DNA of 64,000 nucleotides from a virus. The first letter of the stretch is position 1. The number at the start of each line of letters is the position of its first letter. Shown one piece after another: positions 17,485 to 26,935 of the stretch. The translations under genes were made by a program, and so were the position numbers. The notes below the pieces were generated by a model, which saw only the letters and a program-made list of their open reading frames with translations, ran no database searches and was not told the origin of the DNA. The stretch lies in IMG/VR virus record IMGVR_UViG_3300033149_001989, positions 1 to 64,000 of that record; one strand, 5' to 3'.

Positions 17485-18380
17485 AATTGATATTTCCTTA
17501 AAAAATCAACAATCCTCTTTTTATCTATCTTGTCACCCACACTAAATGTCATTTTTCTATCACCAACCCAACTTGGATGCGTTTTGGTTATACTATTATT
17601 ACCAACTTCTCTAAGCCAGCACCTTTCATCCCCTGGATTAGCCTGCCATACCATACCAACCTCAATAATAGGAATATCTGGTATATGGAATGCAAAACAT
17701 CTAGGGCCAGAATGCCCACCGACAATAAGAGAACAATTGCGTACCAACCTAGTGAACTCATCTATATTATTATACATCATAGGTATTACTTTGTCAAACT
17801 CACTATCTATATCCGACGGTTCTCCCATTTTCCAATACTCATACTTATCACCAAGATGGTTACGCACAATATCATATACTTTATTAATATCATTAATAGA
17901 AGTAATTCTATCCCTCGCTCTCACACCAAGTTTATTATTTCTATTCTGAAATATAATATACGATTTTAGCACTTTTTCACGCCTCAAGTACAACACTGGC
18001 AATCCCTTACCATATTTCAGATAGTACAAATCGAAGTATTGATAAATATAACGACACGTGTGCTGCACACCAGGGAAACCTGGATATAAAGAATTTGGTT
18101 GGCTAGTGTCAATTACTTTGTCCCAATTCTTATCATTTATATCCTTGTTGCGTGGATAATATTTCCAAGGAAGATAATAAGTTTGCTGCCAATTCCAATC
18201 GTCAACACTTAACTTCCATCTTTTAGACTCATAACCAAGAGGTGGAAAAACAATGTACACTTTATCATACCCCATATTTCTTGCTTTAAAATAGCAAGCT
18301 AATGAGTATCTAAAAATATCTGCAAACCCGATTGTACGTTTTGGTAGTTTTTCATACCCTCTAAACAATATTGTCTTCAC
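17481..18380 (-). CDS. GT-B-like glycosyltransferase, possibly GT9-related
   Basis: A 299-residue protein. Near residue 220 it has CSLIVGGHSGPRCFAFHI, which resembles the donor-binding loop of heptosyltransferase-type GT9 enzymes. An Arg-rich middle segment surrounds YLRREKVLKSYIIFQNR. The N-terminal half is Tyr- and Trp-rich and not recognisable. Given the heptose-type kinase in the same island, a heptosyltransferase-like role is attractive but unproven. It overlaps both neighbours by single codons. Confidence 0.6.
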   Translation of the reverse strand: MKTILFRGYEKLPKRTIGFADIFRYSLACYFKARNMGYDKVYIVFPPLGYESKRWKLSVDDWNWQQTYYLPWKYYPRNKDINDKNWDKVIDTSQPNSLYPGFPGVQHTCRYIYQYFDLYYLKYGKGLPVLYLRREKVLKSYIIFQNRNNKLGVRARDRITSINDINKVYDIVRNHLGDKYEYWKMGEPSDIDSEFDKVIPMMYNNIDEFTRLVRNCSLIVGGHSGPRCFAFHIPDIPIIEVGMVWQANPGDERCWLREVGNNSITKTHPSWVGDRKMTFSVGDKIDKKRIVDFLRKYQL

Positions 18381-19507
18381 TACATAATCCCCATTGGAAG
18401 TATTATTGATTTTGGATTCGACTTCAATAGCTTATCAACAATAGGTCTTGAAAAATTTATTGCAGTAACTACAACGTCCATCCCATCAACAGCATATTCA
18501 TTCGTTATAGAAATAGGTAAATTAACAAAATATTTTTTATCTTTACTAACGTCATCATCAACAATATACTTCATATTTAACAAAGATGGCATATAATATG
18601 TTAAAACAGGTAATTGTAACGCTGCTCCATAACCAATTAGATTGCCACTTGGTAGTTCTTCCGACATGATGCCCATCCTGCTGATAAAGAAATTAAACTT
18701 CCTTATAATCTCCTCAGATTCAATTGGTTTAAAGGAATATGTTATACCGTTTAACTTAGATAATAAAACCATAAAAGTGCCCCAATACTGCATATTAAAG
18801 TCAAAACCCATAATACCAAAACCAAATTTTTTAGCAAGATAAGCAATAGACCTCATAGAAAAGTATTGACAGTGATGAGTATATACTTGGTCAAATCTAC
18901 CATACTTTACCAACGCATCCAAGCAGGGGAATTCCAACGCTATAATAGACTTATCATCCAATTGTTGCAACGATTCCATTAAAATACACGGTTCTTCTAT
19001 ATGTTCTAAAACGTGGCTACTAACAACCAAAGAATTCCTGAATTTACTAAAATCAACATTTTCGTAAAAATCGCCAATTATTGTAACACCAGGAAAATAA
19101 CCCTCTTTCAGTATTGGGTCAATTGCCGTAATATTCTCACCAAATTGTGATAACAAACCTAATGTCCCTAAATCGTTGGCACCAATCTCAACAACGTTTT
19201 TAAACGCTCTATCTCCAATAATTTCCCGCATAAACTGATAGAACCTTTTCTTATGTTTAATAGAACTATCACTCCTAGATGTTCTAAACGCATAGTTGTC
19301 ACCATATAAAACCGCAGGGTCTGGTAATGCCCCAACCTGAACGTGAGAACACTTTGGGCATCTCTGTAATTGTTGGTCTACGAACATATCAGAATCACTA
19401 GGTTTCTCATCTGTAAGCATATCAGTTAGCGGAAAACTGGGTAAATCCCTTATAATACTTACACTGCTACCACAAATGCAACATTTATCCCTATGTCTCG
19501 TAATCAC
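18380..19507 (-). CDS. Sugar C-methyltransferase-type protein with N-terminal zinc motif
   Basis: A protein of about 375 residues with N-terminal CCICG and CPKCSHVQ, then VVEIGANDLGTLGLLSQFG (SAM motif I), VVSSHVLEHIEEP and a C-terminal domain with GYGAALQLPVL. This is the Methyltransf_13/14 layout of NDP-hexose C-methyltransferases and related enzymes. I choose the GTG at 19507, with AAGGGGAG five bases upstream, instead of an upstream GTG at 19561 that lies deep inside the previous gene. It overlaps that gene by 17 bases. The product would be a branched or methylated deoxysugar. Confidence 0.85.
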   Translation of the reverse strand: MITRHRDKCCICGSSVSIIRDLPSFPLTDMLTDEKPSDSDMFVDQQLQRCPKCSHVQVGALPDPAVLYGDNYAFRTSRSDSSIKHKKRFYQFMREIIGDRAFKNVVEIGANDLGTLGLLSQFGENITAIDPILKEGYFPGVTIIGDFYENVDFSKFRNSLVVSSHVLEHIEEPCILMESLQQLDDKSIIALEFPCLDALVKYGRFDQVYTHHCQYFSMRSIAYLAKKFGFGIMGFDFNMQYWGTFMVLLSKLNGITYSFKPIESEEIIRKFNFFISRMGIMSEELPSGNLIGYGAALQLPVLTYYMPSLLNMKYIVDDDVSKDKKYFVNLPISITNEYAVDGMDVVVTAINFSRPIVDKLLKSNPKSIILPMGIM

Positions 19508-20339
19508 AATTTCTCCCCTTAAGATAACCATATAAAGCATCTTGCCAACTACGACTATCACGAAGTTTCTCCGATGCCAGAGCCGTAAATCTTGGTTTTA
19601 AATTATACTCATCAAATTCATCATGATTCGCAGGTTCAATTTCAGTATCGCTTCCGATTATATGTGCAATTTCCGTAGCAAAATTATATAAACTGGTGTA
19701 ACCGCTATTTGTTATATGGTAGACACCATAATCTATATCCGCAATGGTACGGTATATACCATATGCCACATCACCAATATAAGATGGAGAATCGAACTTA
19801 TCAACCGCCATTCTAATTTTATCTTTAGTATTTAGCCACTCGATTATCTTTTCAACAATACCAGGTGCGCCGCCATGCCTCTTACCATAACAGATTGGTA
19901 AGCGAAAGATATAATACTTCGAGCAAATATTTTGTACAACCAACTCAGCCGCATATTTAGACACACCATATATACACCTTGGGTTAGGAATATCACTCTC
20001 CACATACGGTTTAGTAGCATAACCATCAAAGACGGTTTCCGAACTTATCTGTGCCAAGGTAATATTATTATCATAACATATTCTAGCCAGTTTGCTAGTA
20101 AAGACAGTGTTAATTTCAAACGCCTTAACAGGATATTTCTCACAAGGTTCTACACTATTAAGAACTGCACAATTAATAATAACTTCTGGATTATACTGCT
20201 TTATAAAATCAACAAGGTCATCAAACTGTGTCACATCGAAGTCATCACTACCAACACTAGCAACCTTCCACTTATTTAAAACAAATTCCTTGGTAATTCC
20301 AGTACCAACCAAACCAGTTCCGCCAAAAATCAATATCAT
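19491..20339 (-). CDS. RmlD-type NAD(P)-dependent sugar reductase
   Basis: A 282-residue short-chain dehydrogenase. It has the nucleotide-binding loop FGGTGLVGTGI at residues 5-15, a Ser-Ser-Glu-Thr-Val-Phe-Asp-Gly catalytic block, and Tyr-x3-Lys in YGVSKYAAELV. The family includes dTDP-4-dehydrorhamnose reductase, which reduces C4 keto groups of nucleotide sugars. No rmlA, rmlB or rmlC is visible, so the exact substrate is not rhamnose by context. It is embedded between a radical SAM gene and a methyltransferase gene. Confidence 0.87.
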   Translation of the reverse strand: MILIFGGTGLVGTGITKEFVLNKWKVASVGSDDFDVTQFDDLVDFIKQYNPEVIINCAVLNSVEPCEKYPVKAFEINTVFTSKLARICYDNNITLAQISSETVFDGYATKPYVESDIPNPRCIYGVSKYAAELVVQNICSKYYIFRLPICYGKRHGGAPGIVEKIIEWLNTKDKIRMAVDKFDSPSYIGDVAYGIYRTIADIDYGVYHITNSGYTSLYNFATEIAHIIGSDTEIEPANHDEFDEYNLKPRFTALASEKLRDSRSWQDALYGYLKGRNCDYET

Positions 20340-20348
20340 ACTTAACTC

Positions 20349-21452
20349 CTAAACAAAATTTATGTGTGGTGGAGGGTTTTTTAAAGTATATAAAAAGTCA
20401 TTTATATAGTGATGTAAACAGTTGGTCTCGCATTCCTTATTAACATTAAGCGTCTGAACTTTTCTTTGAACTTCCCAATATCTATCACCTTCCACAATGT
20501 CACTGAATGAAGTTTCTTTTATATTACCCATATAAAACTCATCTTTCCGATAACCAAGCAAATGCCCGCACGGTGCAACATCACCATTGGCATTGATTGT
20601 CATATTAAATTGAGTACCATAACAAACCTTGAAGTCATTTTTACCCATATTAAGTAACTTATTTCTTTTCATCACTACGTCATACTCATTAGTAGCCAAC
20701 TTCTCAGCCTCACGTAAGATTGGTTCTAATTTGTAATACTCCTCGTGCTTCACATTAAGCTTACCATCTGGGGTATCAGAACAAGGTTTCGCCACAAAAT
20801 AATCCACCCCCAAATCTTTGCTCAGCCGTGCTAATGGAAATATTTGAAACATATTATCTCTAATAATAACCATCTGGGTGCCAATAGTGACAGGTAAATT
20901 ATATTCCTTTTTTAGTTCAACAGACTTTCTTATAATATCAATAACATGGCCAAATCTGTCCTTACCGTGAACAATTTTATAAATATCCCTATTCGCTGCG
21001 CCAATACTAAACCTAACCCACACAAACGATTCCAAAAACTCAAGAAGCCGAGATTCTTTTAAAGCAATTCCATTAGTAGCTATACCAAAATCAATATTAC
21101 TCTTCCTGCAACACTCAAGCATATCATATAAATCTGGATGTATTGTATTTTCTCCTTCACCGACAAGACTAATCGACCTAACACCAAGTGACTCAGCATC
21201 TTTAAGTAATTCACAAAATACATTCTTTGGTAGGAGAACCTGCTCACCAATAGATGTCTTACCAATTACAGTACCATAACAATACTTACAAGCCAAGTTA
21301 CACCCACTAGCAACCCCCATTTCTATATGAAGCGGAGCAACTCTTTCGCCACGTTGCCAAGCCTGTAATCTATCCAAATGCCACAATAATTTGTGACCAG
21401 TCATATTAAACCTATCCACTACTCTTTTCCCAAACTTATTATTGCTGGACAT
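20349..21452 (-). CDS. Radical SAM/SPASM enzyme, copy 2
   Basis: A 367-residue radical SAM protein. The CNLACKYC motif (Cys 51, 55, 58) binds the catalytic 4Fe-4S cluster. A C-terminal SPASM-like set includes CYGTQFNMTINANGDVAPCG and CETNCLHHYIND. It is paralogous to the protein at 22610-23671: both end LKNPxPxxN and share VAPLHIE/VPMYIE before the cluster. Such enzymes in surface polysaccharide clusters act on sugar or amino-sugar intermediates. The reaction here is unknown. Only the last base-pairs overlap the transketolase gene upstream. Confidence 0.87.
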   Translation of the reverse strand: MSSNNKFGKRVVDRFNMTGHKLLWHLDRLQAWQRGERVAPLHIEMGVASGCNLACKYCYGTVIGKTSIGEQVLLPKNVFCELLKDAESLGVRSISLVGEGENTIHPDLYDMLECCRKSNIDFGIATNGIALKESRLLEFLESFVWVRFSIGAANRDIYKIVHGKDRFGHVIDIIRKSVELKKEYNLPVTIGTQMVIIRDNMFQIFPLARLSKDLGVDYFVAKPCSDTPDGKLNVKHEEYYKLEPILREAEKLATNEYDVVMKRNKLLNMGKNDFKVCYGTQFNMTINANGDVAPCGHLLGYRKDEFYMGNIKETSFSDIVEGDRYWEVQRKVQTLNVNKECETNCLHHYINDFLYTLKNPPPHINFV

Positions 21453-21886
21453 TCCTTAAAATATGAATCCATAACAGCTTCTCTAGTTTCTTGAGAACTT
21501 TTCGGGAAATAACTTTTAATATTCACAAAATGTTTAAAAATCTCATCACTAGCAATGGTGTGTGAAGGTCCCAATGTAGGATAATAAGCATAACCAACAA
21601 TTTTAACATTAAGATTTTGTGAGTCTATATCAAGTTTTATCTGCTCAAACGGTCTCTCTAATATAAAAGGGGTAATCGAATAGATATATGGTTTGTACCC
21701 TTCCAATGCCATACCAGCAGCCATACCAACGATTGTTTGTTCACAAATACCAACATTAATTATTTTGTTAGGAAATGATGATTTAATATTATCGAAAATA
21801 CCATACCCAATGTCACCGAGTAGAAGAACAATCTTATCATCCCTAAAAACTAATTCATATAATACCTGCCCGAACTCTTTTCTCAT
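21419..21886 (-). CDS. Transketolase pyrimidine-binding subunit, truncated
   Basis: A protein of about 155 residues matching the middle (pyrimidine-binding) domain of transketolase. It has INVGICEQTIVGMAAGMALE, in which the Glu activates the thiamine diphosphate ring, and later GPSHTIASDEI. The C-terminal domain of normal transketolases is missing; the frame ends about where this domain would begin. It follows the separate N-terminal subunit with a short overlap. I choose the ATG at 21886 (GGAG upstream). The split two-subunit form is common in polysaccharide clusters, but loss of the third domain is notable. Confidence 0.85.
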   Translation of the reverse strand: MRKEFGQVLYELVFRDDKIVLLLGDIGYGIFDNIKSSFPNKIINVGICEQTIVGMAAGMALEGYKPYIYSITPFILERPFEQIKLDIDSQNLNVKIVGYAYYPTLGPSHTIASDEIFKHFVNIKSYFPKSSQETREAVMDSYFKECPAIISLGKE

Positions 21887-22607
21887 AACTGTCAAGCTCC
21901 TTCATTGCCATATCAATTTCCTCATCGCTTGATTTGCGAGCGTGCCACTCTGGTTTATTCTCCATAAAACTAACACCAAGCCCCTTAGTAGTATTACATA
22001 TTATAACTAGTGGATTATTGGTCTCCAAGGATAAACGCTGTAACTCGTTAAAATTATTTCCATTAACTCTAACAACAGAAGCACCAAACGCCACAAACTT
22101 GCTAGATAAATCGCCGAGGGAACAAATATTCTCGACAAAATCCAATGATTGTAATTTGTTATTATCTATAAACACTACCAAATTGTTAAGGTTGTGATGA
22201 GACGCAACCAACATAGACTCCCAAGTTGTACCCTCTTGACATTCACCATCTCCAATTAGGAGAAATATCCTGCCACCAACATTAAATATTTTACGAGACA
22301 ACGCCGCACCAACTGCTATTGGTAAGCAGTGACCAAGACTGCCTGCGTGACAATATATTCCATTATCTGGGTCTCTATGAGTACAACCCATTAACTGCGG
22401 GTCAAAACCACGTTCCCTAAGCATAACATAGTAACCAAGACATCCGTGACCCTTACCGTAAATAAACACGTCATCATCCTCAAGGTTGTCGAAGATAAAC
22501 CTCAAAATTTCTACAGAAGATAGTGCCGATGGAATGTGTGCTTCACCACTGGTGTAAGCCAGTTTGATAATCTCTTTTCTTAGTCTTATACTTTCTGTGT
22601 CTAACAT
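21855..22607 (-). CDS. Transketolase thiamine-diphosphate-binding subunit
   Basis: A 250-residue protein matching the N-terminal domain of transketolase. The thiamine diphosphate motif GDGECQEGTTWESML through to FIDNNKLQ lies at about residues 119-150, and HIPSALSSVEIL and GSLGHCLPIAVG come before it. With the following gene it would form a heterodimeric transketolase moving two-carbon units between ketose and aldose phosphates. This could supply a heptose or other long-chain sugar to the island. It starts at an ATG two bases after the upstream radical SAM stop and has no strong ribosome site, so it is probably coupled. Confidence 0.9.
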   Translation of the reverse strand: MLDTESIRLRKEIIKLAYTSGEAHIPSALSSVEILRFIFDNLEDDDVFIYGKGHGCLGYYVMLRERGFDPQLMGCTHRDPDNGIYCHAGSLGHCLPIAVGAALSRKIFNVGGRIFLLIGDGECQEGTTWESMLVASHHNLNNLVVFIDNNKLQSLDFVENICSLGDLSSKFVAFGASVVRVNGNNFNELQRLSLETNNPLVIICNTTKGLGVSFMENKPEWHARKSSDEEIDMAMKELDSYEKRVRAGII

Positions 22608-22609
22608 AT

Positions 22610-23671
22610 CTATATATAATTATCGTATGGTTGAGGATTTTTTAACCTCCATAAGTATAAGTTGATTTTATCCATTCTACAATTGCTGCGACATTGCTGA
22701 ACATCAAGCTCCTCAATCATCTTTTTAACTTTCTTCCTACGATTAGAATGCCAAATGGTAGAAAAACTATCCTTATTTATATTACCATAAATAAATTTAT
22801 CATTACCAATAAAAGAACTACACGCCCACAAATTTCCATTAGAATCCAAAAACGACCAAAAATTACACGCATTGCATTGCGAATAACCCTTCTTAGCATT
22901 AAGTTGCTTCATTGTATTATACCTAAAAATAATCTTAAAATCATCTGTCTCACACTTTGATAATTCTTCGGCTATTGAATAATAACTTTCATAGGATATA
23001 TCCTTGTACGCCTTATTATTACTCATAGGATGCTGAGAGTATGGTTTGATAACCAAATAGTCAACACCAATGTCCCGAACAATATTTGCCAATTGAACAA
23101 CCTCTTTCGAATTCTCAGGAATTAGTAACAATTGAGCACCAATTGTGCAACCAATTTCGTTACTTTCCCTAAATTTTACAGCATAGTCTATATTTTTAAG
23201 CAATCGTTCAAAGTCGTCTTCCTTAGTGCCGTGAATTAATGAATATGATTTCTTATTGCTCGCATCAACACTAAATTTAATCCAAGTTAGCAGCGGGAGT
23301 ATTTGAGACGCTAAAAGAGGTTTAAGTAAAACACCATTAGTTCCTAAAGCCGTATCAATATTAACCTTTTTGGCTACCAATATTAGTTTAGCAATATCTT
23401 TATGAATAAGCGGTTCCCCTTCTCCAGCAAACAGCATACTCTTAACACCCATCAATTTCATATCCGATACGGCAGACGTAAAATTACTGACATTTAAGGA
23501 GTCAGCCTTATAGTTCAAGTAGTCAAACGCACAAAATACGCAACGATGATTACATAATTTTGTCGGTGACACTTCAATATACATCGGAACTATATCCTCA
23601 CCACTCAACCACCTATAAACTTCGTGAGGATGGTACATGAGTTTCTGTGCATCTATTTGATACTCATCCAT
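22610..23671 (-). CDS. Radical SAM/SPASM enzyme, copy 1
   Basis: A 353-residue radical SAM protein with CNHRCVFC (Cys 40, 44, 47) and a C-terminal SPASM-like Cys set around CNACNFWSFLDSNGNLWACS and CRSNCRMD. The AGEGEPLIHKD motif is the usual GGE-type SAM-binding loop. It is a paralog of the enzyme at 20349-21452; the two flank the split transketolase. Family members often act on peptides or on sugars in surface clusters. Substrate unknown. The start ATG overlaps the stop of the kinase/nucleotidyltransferase gene. Confidence 0.88.
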   Translation of the reverse strand: MDEYQIDAQKLMYHPHEVYRWLSGEDIVPMYIEVSPTKLCNHRCVFCAFDYLNYKADSLNVSNFTSAVSDMKLMGVKSMLFAGEGEPLIHKDIAKLILVAKKVNIDTALGTNGVLLKPLLASQILPLLTWIKFSVDASNKKSYSLIHGTKEDDFERLLKNIDYAVKFRESNEIGCTIGAQLLLIPENSKEVVQLANIVRDIGVDYLVIKPYSQHPMSNNKAYKDISYESYYSIAEELSKCETDDFKIIFRYNTMKQLNAKKGYSQCNACNFWSFLDSNGNLWACSSFIGNDKFIYGNINKDSFSTIWHSNRRKKVKKMIEELDVQQCRSNCRMDKINLYLWRLKNPQPYDNYI

Positions 23672-25170
23672 TATTTAAATAACCCCTCAATAAATTTGCA
23701 AATTTTGTCATGTTCTATACTTACTTTATTACCGATATAAGTAGTCGCAATAGAAGCAAACACGCTTCCACAAAATAGAACAATTTCTACTGGAGCATTA
23801 TTACACGCTAAAGGAGCGACCACAGAAAGAAACGCATCACCTGCCCCAACTGGGTCTATAACATTATTAACCATTGCAGGTACAGTAGCAACTCTACCAC
23901 CTATCTTACCAACACAACCATTAGGACCCCTAGTAACAATTATGTCACCAGGAAATTTCTCTACCGCCTCATCAATACTATGATAATCCTCTAATTGCTC
24001 GTGCATCGCCAATATAAATTCACGTTCATTAACACAGAATAATTGATTTCCCTTCCTCTTAAAGTATTTACGTAAAGAATGGCGACCAGTGTTACCTGCA
24101 TTCATTTGCGTATTAACAGCCAAGTATTTAGACTTTTTAATCAGATAACTTCGTGCCTCTTTATTTAGCATACCGTGTCCAGAATCACAAACCAATACTA
24201 AATCATACTTGGCCGCATCATCGAAAGAAGAATTAATCAAACCGCTACGAACTGGACTAGAATCAAATTCGTAAACTTCAAACACGCTTCCAATTGGGTA
24301 CTCATTAACATAACGACGTTTAGTAATAGTATTGGCACCCTGTCTTATAACTGGTAAAAACTTAACCCTATTGTCTAAACCATCCTCTATCACCTTTTCC
24401 CAATCATTTCCAACCATAGCAACTAACTTAACATTATCACAAAACCCAGAAAGATTATTAGCAATATTAAGCGGTACACCTGCATGCCGCTCAACTCGGT
24501 CAGTACTAAATACTAGCATTGGTGCTTTGTTTGACTTACCAATAGTTCTACCATAACAATACTCATCAATAACAGCTTCACCGATAATAAGGATACTCAT
24601 ATCTCTTATATTATCAAGAAATGATACAACGTCAGCACCTGTATAATTTTCCGATAACACGTCAATATATGATAAAGCCTCATCTGTAATAGCAGACATA
24701 TACCTATTTATAAGGCGAGTAGAACTAAAAGTAAGTTCATCAGTAGTAACAAATTTACCACCGCAAGAAGTTACTGCTTCCTCTTCACGCTTTAGTGCGT
24801 CCATATAAGTTTTACTTGCGTCTATACTACGTTTACCTTTAGCATACACGTCTGGCTTAATATATTTAATAGTCTTAACCGCATCACTCCACTGGTTTAC
24901 AGCAACATAATCAACATAAACTAAAGACGCAATTGCTTCAGCACGTATATGTTCATTAAATGCTGGTCTATTATAACCCTTATTAACAAACCTGTCTGGG
25001 GTTACTGTAACCACTAAAATATCACCCAATTTGCTGGCTGCCTCCAAATGACGTAAATGACCAATATGAAGGAGGTCAAAAACTCCATGACACAACACCA
25101 CAGTACTACCATTACTTCGCCAGTCTACTCTTAGCTTAGATAGTGTTTCTAAATCAGTTATCTTACTCAT
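23671..25170 (-). CDS. Bifunctional nucleotidyltransferase-kinase, HldE-like with reversed domain order
   Basis: A 499-residue fusion. Residues 1-150 are a cytidylyltransferase-type domain with LCHGVFDLLHIGHLRHLE (HIGH at 35-38). Residues about 190-499 are a PfkB/RfaE-type sugar kinase with ILIIGEAVIDEYCYGRTIG, RHAGVPLNIANNL and DPVGAGDAFLSV (catalytic Asp). In HldE, which phosphorylates and then adenylylates D-glycero-D-manno-heptose 7-phosphate, the kinase comes first. Here the order is reversed. The product is probably an NDP-activated heptose or similar sugar. The gene overlaps both neighbours. Confidence 0.87.
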   Translation of the reverse strand: MSKITDLETLSKLRVDWRSNGSTVVLCHGVFDLLHIGHLRHLEAASKLGDILVVTVTPDRFVNKGYNRPAFNEHIRAEAIASLVYVDYVAVNQWSDAVKTIKYIKPDVYAKGKRSIDASKTYMDALKREEEAVTSCGGKFVTTDELTFSSTRLINRYMSAITDEALSYIDVLSENYTGADVVSFLDNIRDMSILIIGEAVIDEYCYGRTIGKSNKAPMLVFSTDRVERHAGVPLNIANNLSGFCDNVKLVAMVGNDWEKVIEDGLDNRVKFLPVIRQGANTITKRRYVNEYPIGSVFEVYEFDSSPVRSGLINSSFDDAAKYDLVLVCDSGHGMLNKEARSYLIKKSKYLAVNTQMNAGNTGRHSLRKYFKRKGNQLFCVNEREFILAMHEQLEDYHSIDEAVEKFPGDIIVTRGPNGCVGKIGGRVATVPAMVNNVIDPVGAGDAFLSVVAPLACNNAPVEIVLFCGSVFASIATTYIGNKVSIEHDKICKFIEGLFK

Positions 25171-26113
25171 TAATCTTTATCACCACTGACTTAATACCGC
25201 TTGGTCTTTTAGCATTACCAATACCAAGATATTCAAATGACCTATTAAACTCTGTAACAAATTCTTGCAACGCTCTATATTCATGGTCCATCCATCCTCC
25301 ACCAAAAACATCATAACCACAAAATTCGTCAAAACATATGATAGTCCCAGGTACAATACAATTATTTATATTAAACAACACATCTCTAGTTGATGAATAC
25401 AAGTCACAATCAATATGTATAAACGAAAGTTTGGTATTAAAACGACTAAAATTTGGAACAGTATTCTTAAACATTCCTATCCAAAGTTTAGTTCCATCAC
25501 CAAAATCGGGAATCTCATCAACCCTGTACTTACCCTTCTTATTATCCATAAGAGTTCTATTGCCCGATATTTTCCAGTCCTCTGGTAGTCCTTCAAAACT
25601 ATCAAACAAGTGCAACGTTACTCCTGCTGGTAGGTACTGTAGTATCTTCTTAGTTGATGTGCCACTGCTCACACCAAATTCCGCCCAATCACCATCAATA
25701 GCGAGATTACGAAGCGCAAAATCTAAAGCCTTATCATCAAATGCTTTTGATACCATATATTCTAAACTATCCTTACTAACAGGGCTAATTTTACCACTAG
25801 GAAGCTTACGAAATACATCATTATCACTGTGATGCGTAGAAATTTCCAAAATTTTTACAGGAGAAATACTCCTAAATGAGTGGTAAGTATTCGGTTTTAT
25901 TGTTATTGGTTCATCATAAGGTAACAATGGAATATCTACATTCTCATATTTAAGAATCCCACCACCTTCAACACAATAAAAAGTTTCATACTTCTTTTTA
26001 TGACAATGATAACTTGAAGTGTACCCTCCAGATAACTCTAAGAATTTACCGCAGTACAAATCATTATTAACAATCCAAACTTCTCTTCCCCAATCCTTAA
26101 AAACTATCTTCAT
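25163..26113 (-). CDS. Cupin-TylF-type methyltransferase fusion
   Basis: A 316-residue two-domain protein. Residues 1-100 are a cupin (YHCHKKKYETFYCVEGGG, then PNTYHSF), as in mannose-6-phosphate isomerase type II and sugar isomerase-like cupins. Residues about 125-316 are a TylF/MycF-type O-methyltransferase with DWAEFGVSSGTSTKKILQYL (SAM site), LHLFDSFEGLPEDW and FIHIDCDLYSSTRDVL (metal Asp). The fusion would bind a sugar or isomerise it, and methylate a hydroxyl. It lies between NeuB and the kinase gene. The pairing of these two domains is uncommon as far as I know. Confidence 0.85.
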   Translation of the reverse strand: MKIVFKDWGREVWIVNNDLYCGKFLELSGGYTSSYHCHKKKYETFYCVEGGGILKYENVDIPLLPYDEPITIKPNTYHSFRSISPVKILEISTHHSDNDVFRKLPSGKISPVSKDSLEYMVSKAFDDKALDFALRNLAIDGDWAEFGVSSGTSTKKILQYLPAGVTLHLFDSFEGLPEDWKISGNRTLMDNKKGKYRVDEIPDFGDGTKLWIGMFKNTVPNFSRFNTKLSFIHIDCDLYSSTRDVLFNINNCIVPGTIICFDEFCGYDVFGGGWMDHEYRALQEFVTEFNRSFEYLGIGNAKRPSGIKSVVIKINE

Positions 26114-26935
26114 TTAATACCTCCTGAGCTTCTTAATTATAGGAAGCTCAGAGTCATACACCACCTTCTTTCCATCACCAAGAGCAAATTGAATATTTTT
26201 AACGTAACGACCAATACGAAACATATCTTCTGGTTCTATGCTTGCTGCTTGGTCTGTACCATACATTGCCCTATCAAGGGTAACGTGAAATTCAACCGCC
26301 TCAGCCCCAAAAGCCACCGCAACGGGAATATAAACAATATCTGGTGAGTGATTAGAAAATCCTATTTTATGTTCAGGATATTTTTTAACTAGTTTCGGTA
26401 TATAACTAAGATTAATTTCATTTGGTGAACAAGGGTAAGTAGACGTACAGTGAAGAATGTATTTTATTTGCTTACCAAAAAATTTCACAACATCATCAAT
26501 TTCTTTCTCTGTACTCATTCCAATTGAAACTATCAATGGAATTCTAAGACTTTTTAGCTTCTCCAGAAGTTCTTTATAAGTTATAAGAGCAGAGGGTATT
26601 TTCATAAATTCTGGGCTAAATTCAGCAATCATGTCTGCTGACTTAACATCCCACACCGAGGCAATCCATTTAATACCAATTGCCCGACAATATCTATCTA
26701 TTTCACAATAAGCATCAAAATCCAGCTCGAGACCCTCTTTTTGTGCCCTATTTGTAGTCCCCCAAGGGGATTCTCTATACTTATCAAGCTCCTCTCTACT
26801 ATATACCAAATCAATAGTTCTTTTTTGGTATTTAACATAATCCATACCAGCACTTTTAGCCAAAGCCATAAGTTTTTTCGCTATTTCTAAATCACCATTA
26901 TGGTTTATGCCAATTTCCGCAATTTTAATTACCAT
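26114..26935 (-). CDS. NeuB-family nonulosonate synthase lacking the SAF domain
   Basis: A 273-residue synthase of the sialic acid/legionaminate/KDN type. It condenses phosphoenolpyruvate with a six-carbon sugar. Visible motifs are EIGINHNGD (8-15), KYQKRT, SIGMSTEKE, HCTSTYPCSP (162-171), IGFSNHSPD and EFHVTLDRAMYGTDQAAS, including the metal-binding His residues. Usual members have about 340 residues with a C-terminal antifreeze-like SAF domain. Here the frame ends at KKLRRY, just before that domain. I start at ATG 26935 (GGGAGGAAGA upstream). With the CMP transferase and phosphatase nearby, it points to a nine-carbon keto acid sugar. Confidence 0.9.
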   Translation of the reverse strand: MVIKIAEIGINHNGDLEIAKKLMALAKSAGMDYVKYQKRTIDLVYSREELDKYRESPWGTTNRAQKEGLELDFDAYCEIDRYCRAIGIKWIASVWDVKSADMIAEFSPEFMKIPSALITYKELLEKLKSLRIPLIVSIGMSTEKEIDDVVKFFGKQIKYILHCTSTYPCSPNEINLSYIPKLVKKYPEHKIGFSNHSPDIVYIPVAVAFGAEAVEFHVTLDRAMYGTDQAASIEPEDMFRIGRYVKNIQFALGDGKKVVYDSELPIIKKLRRY

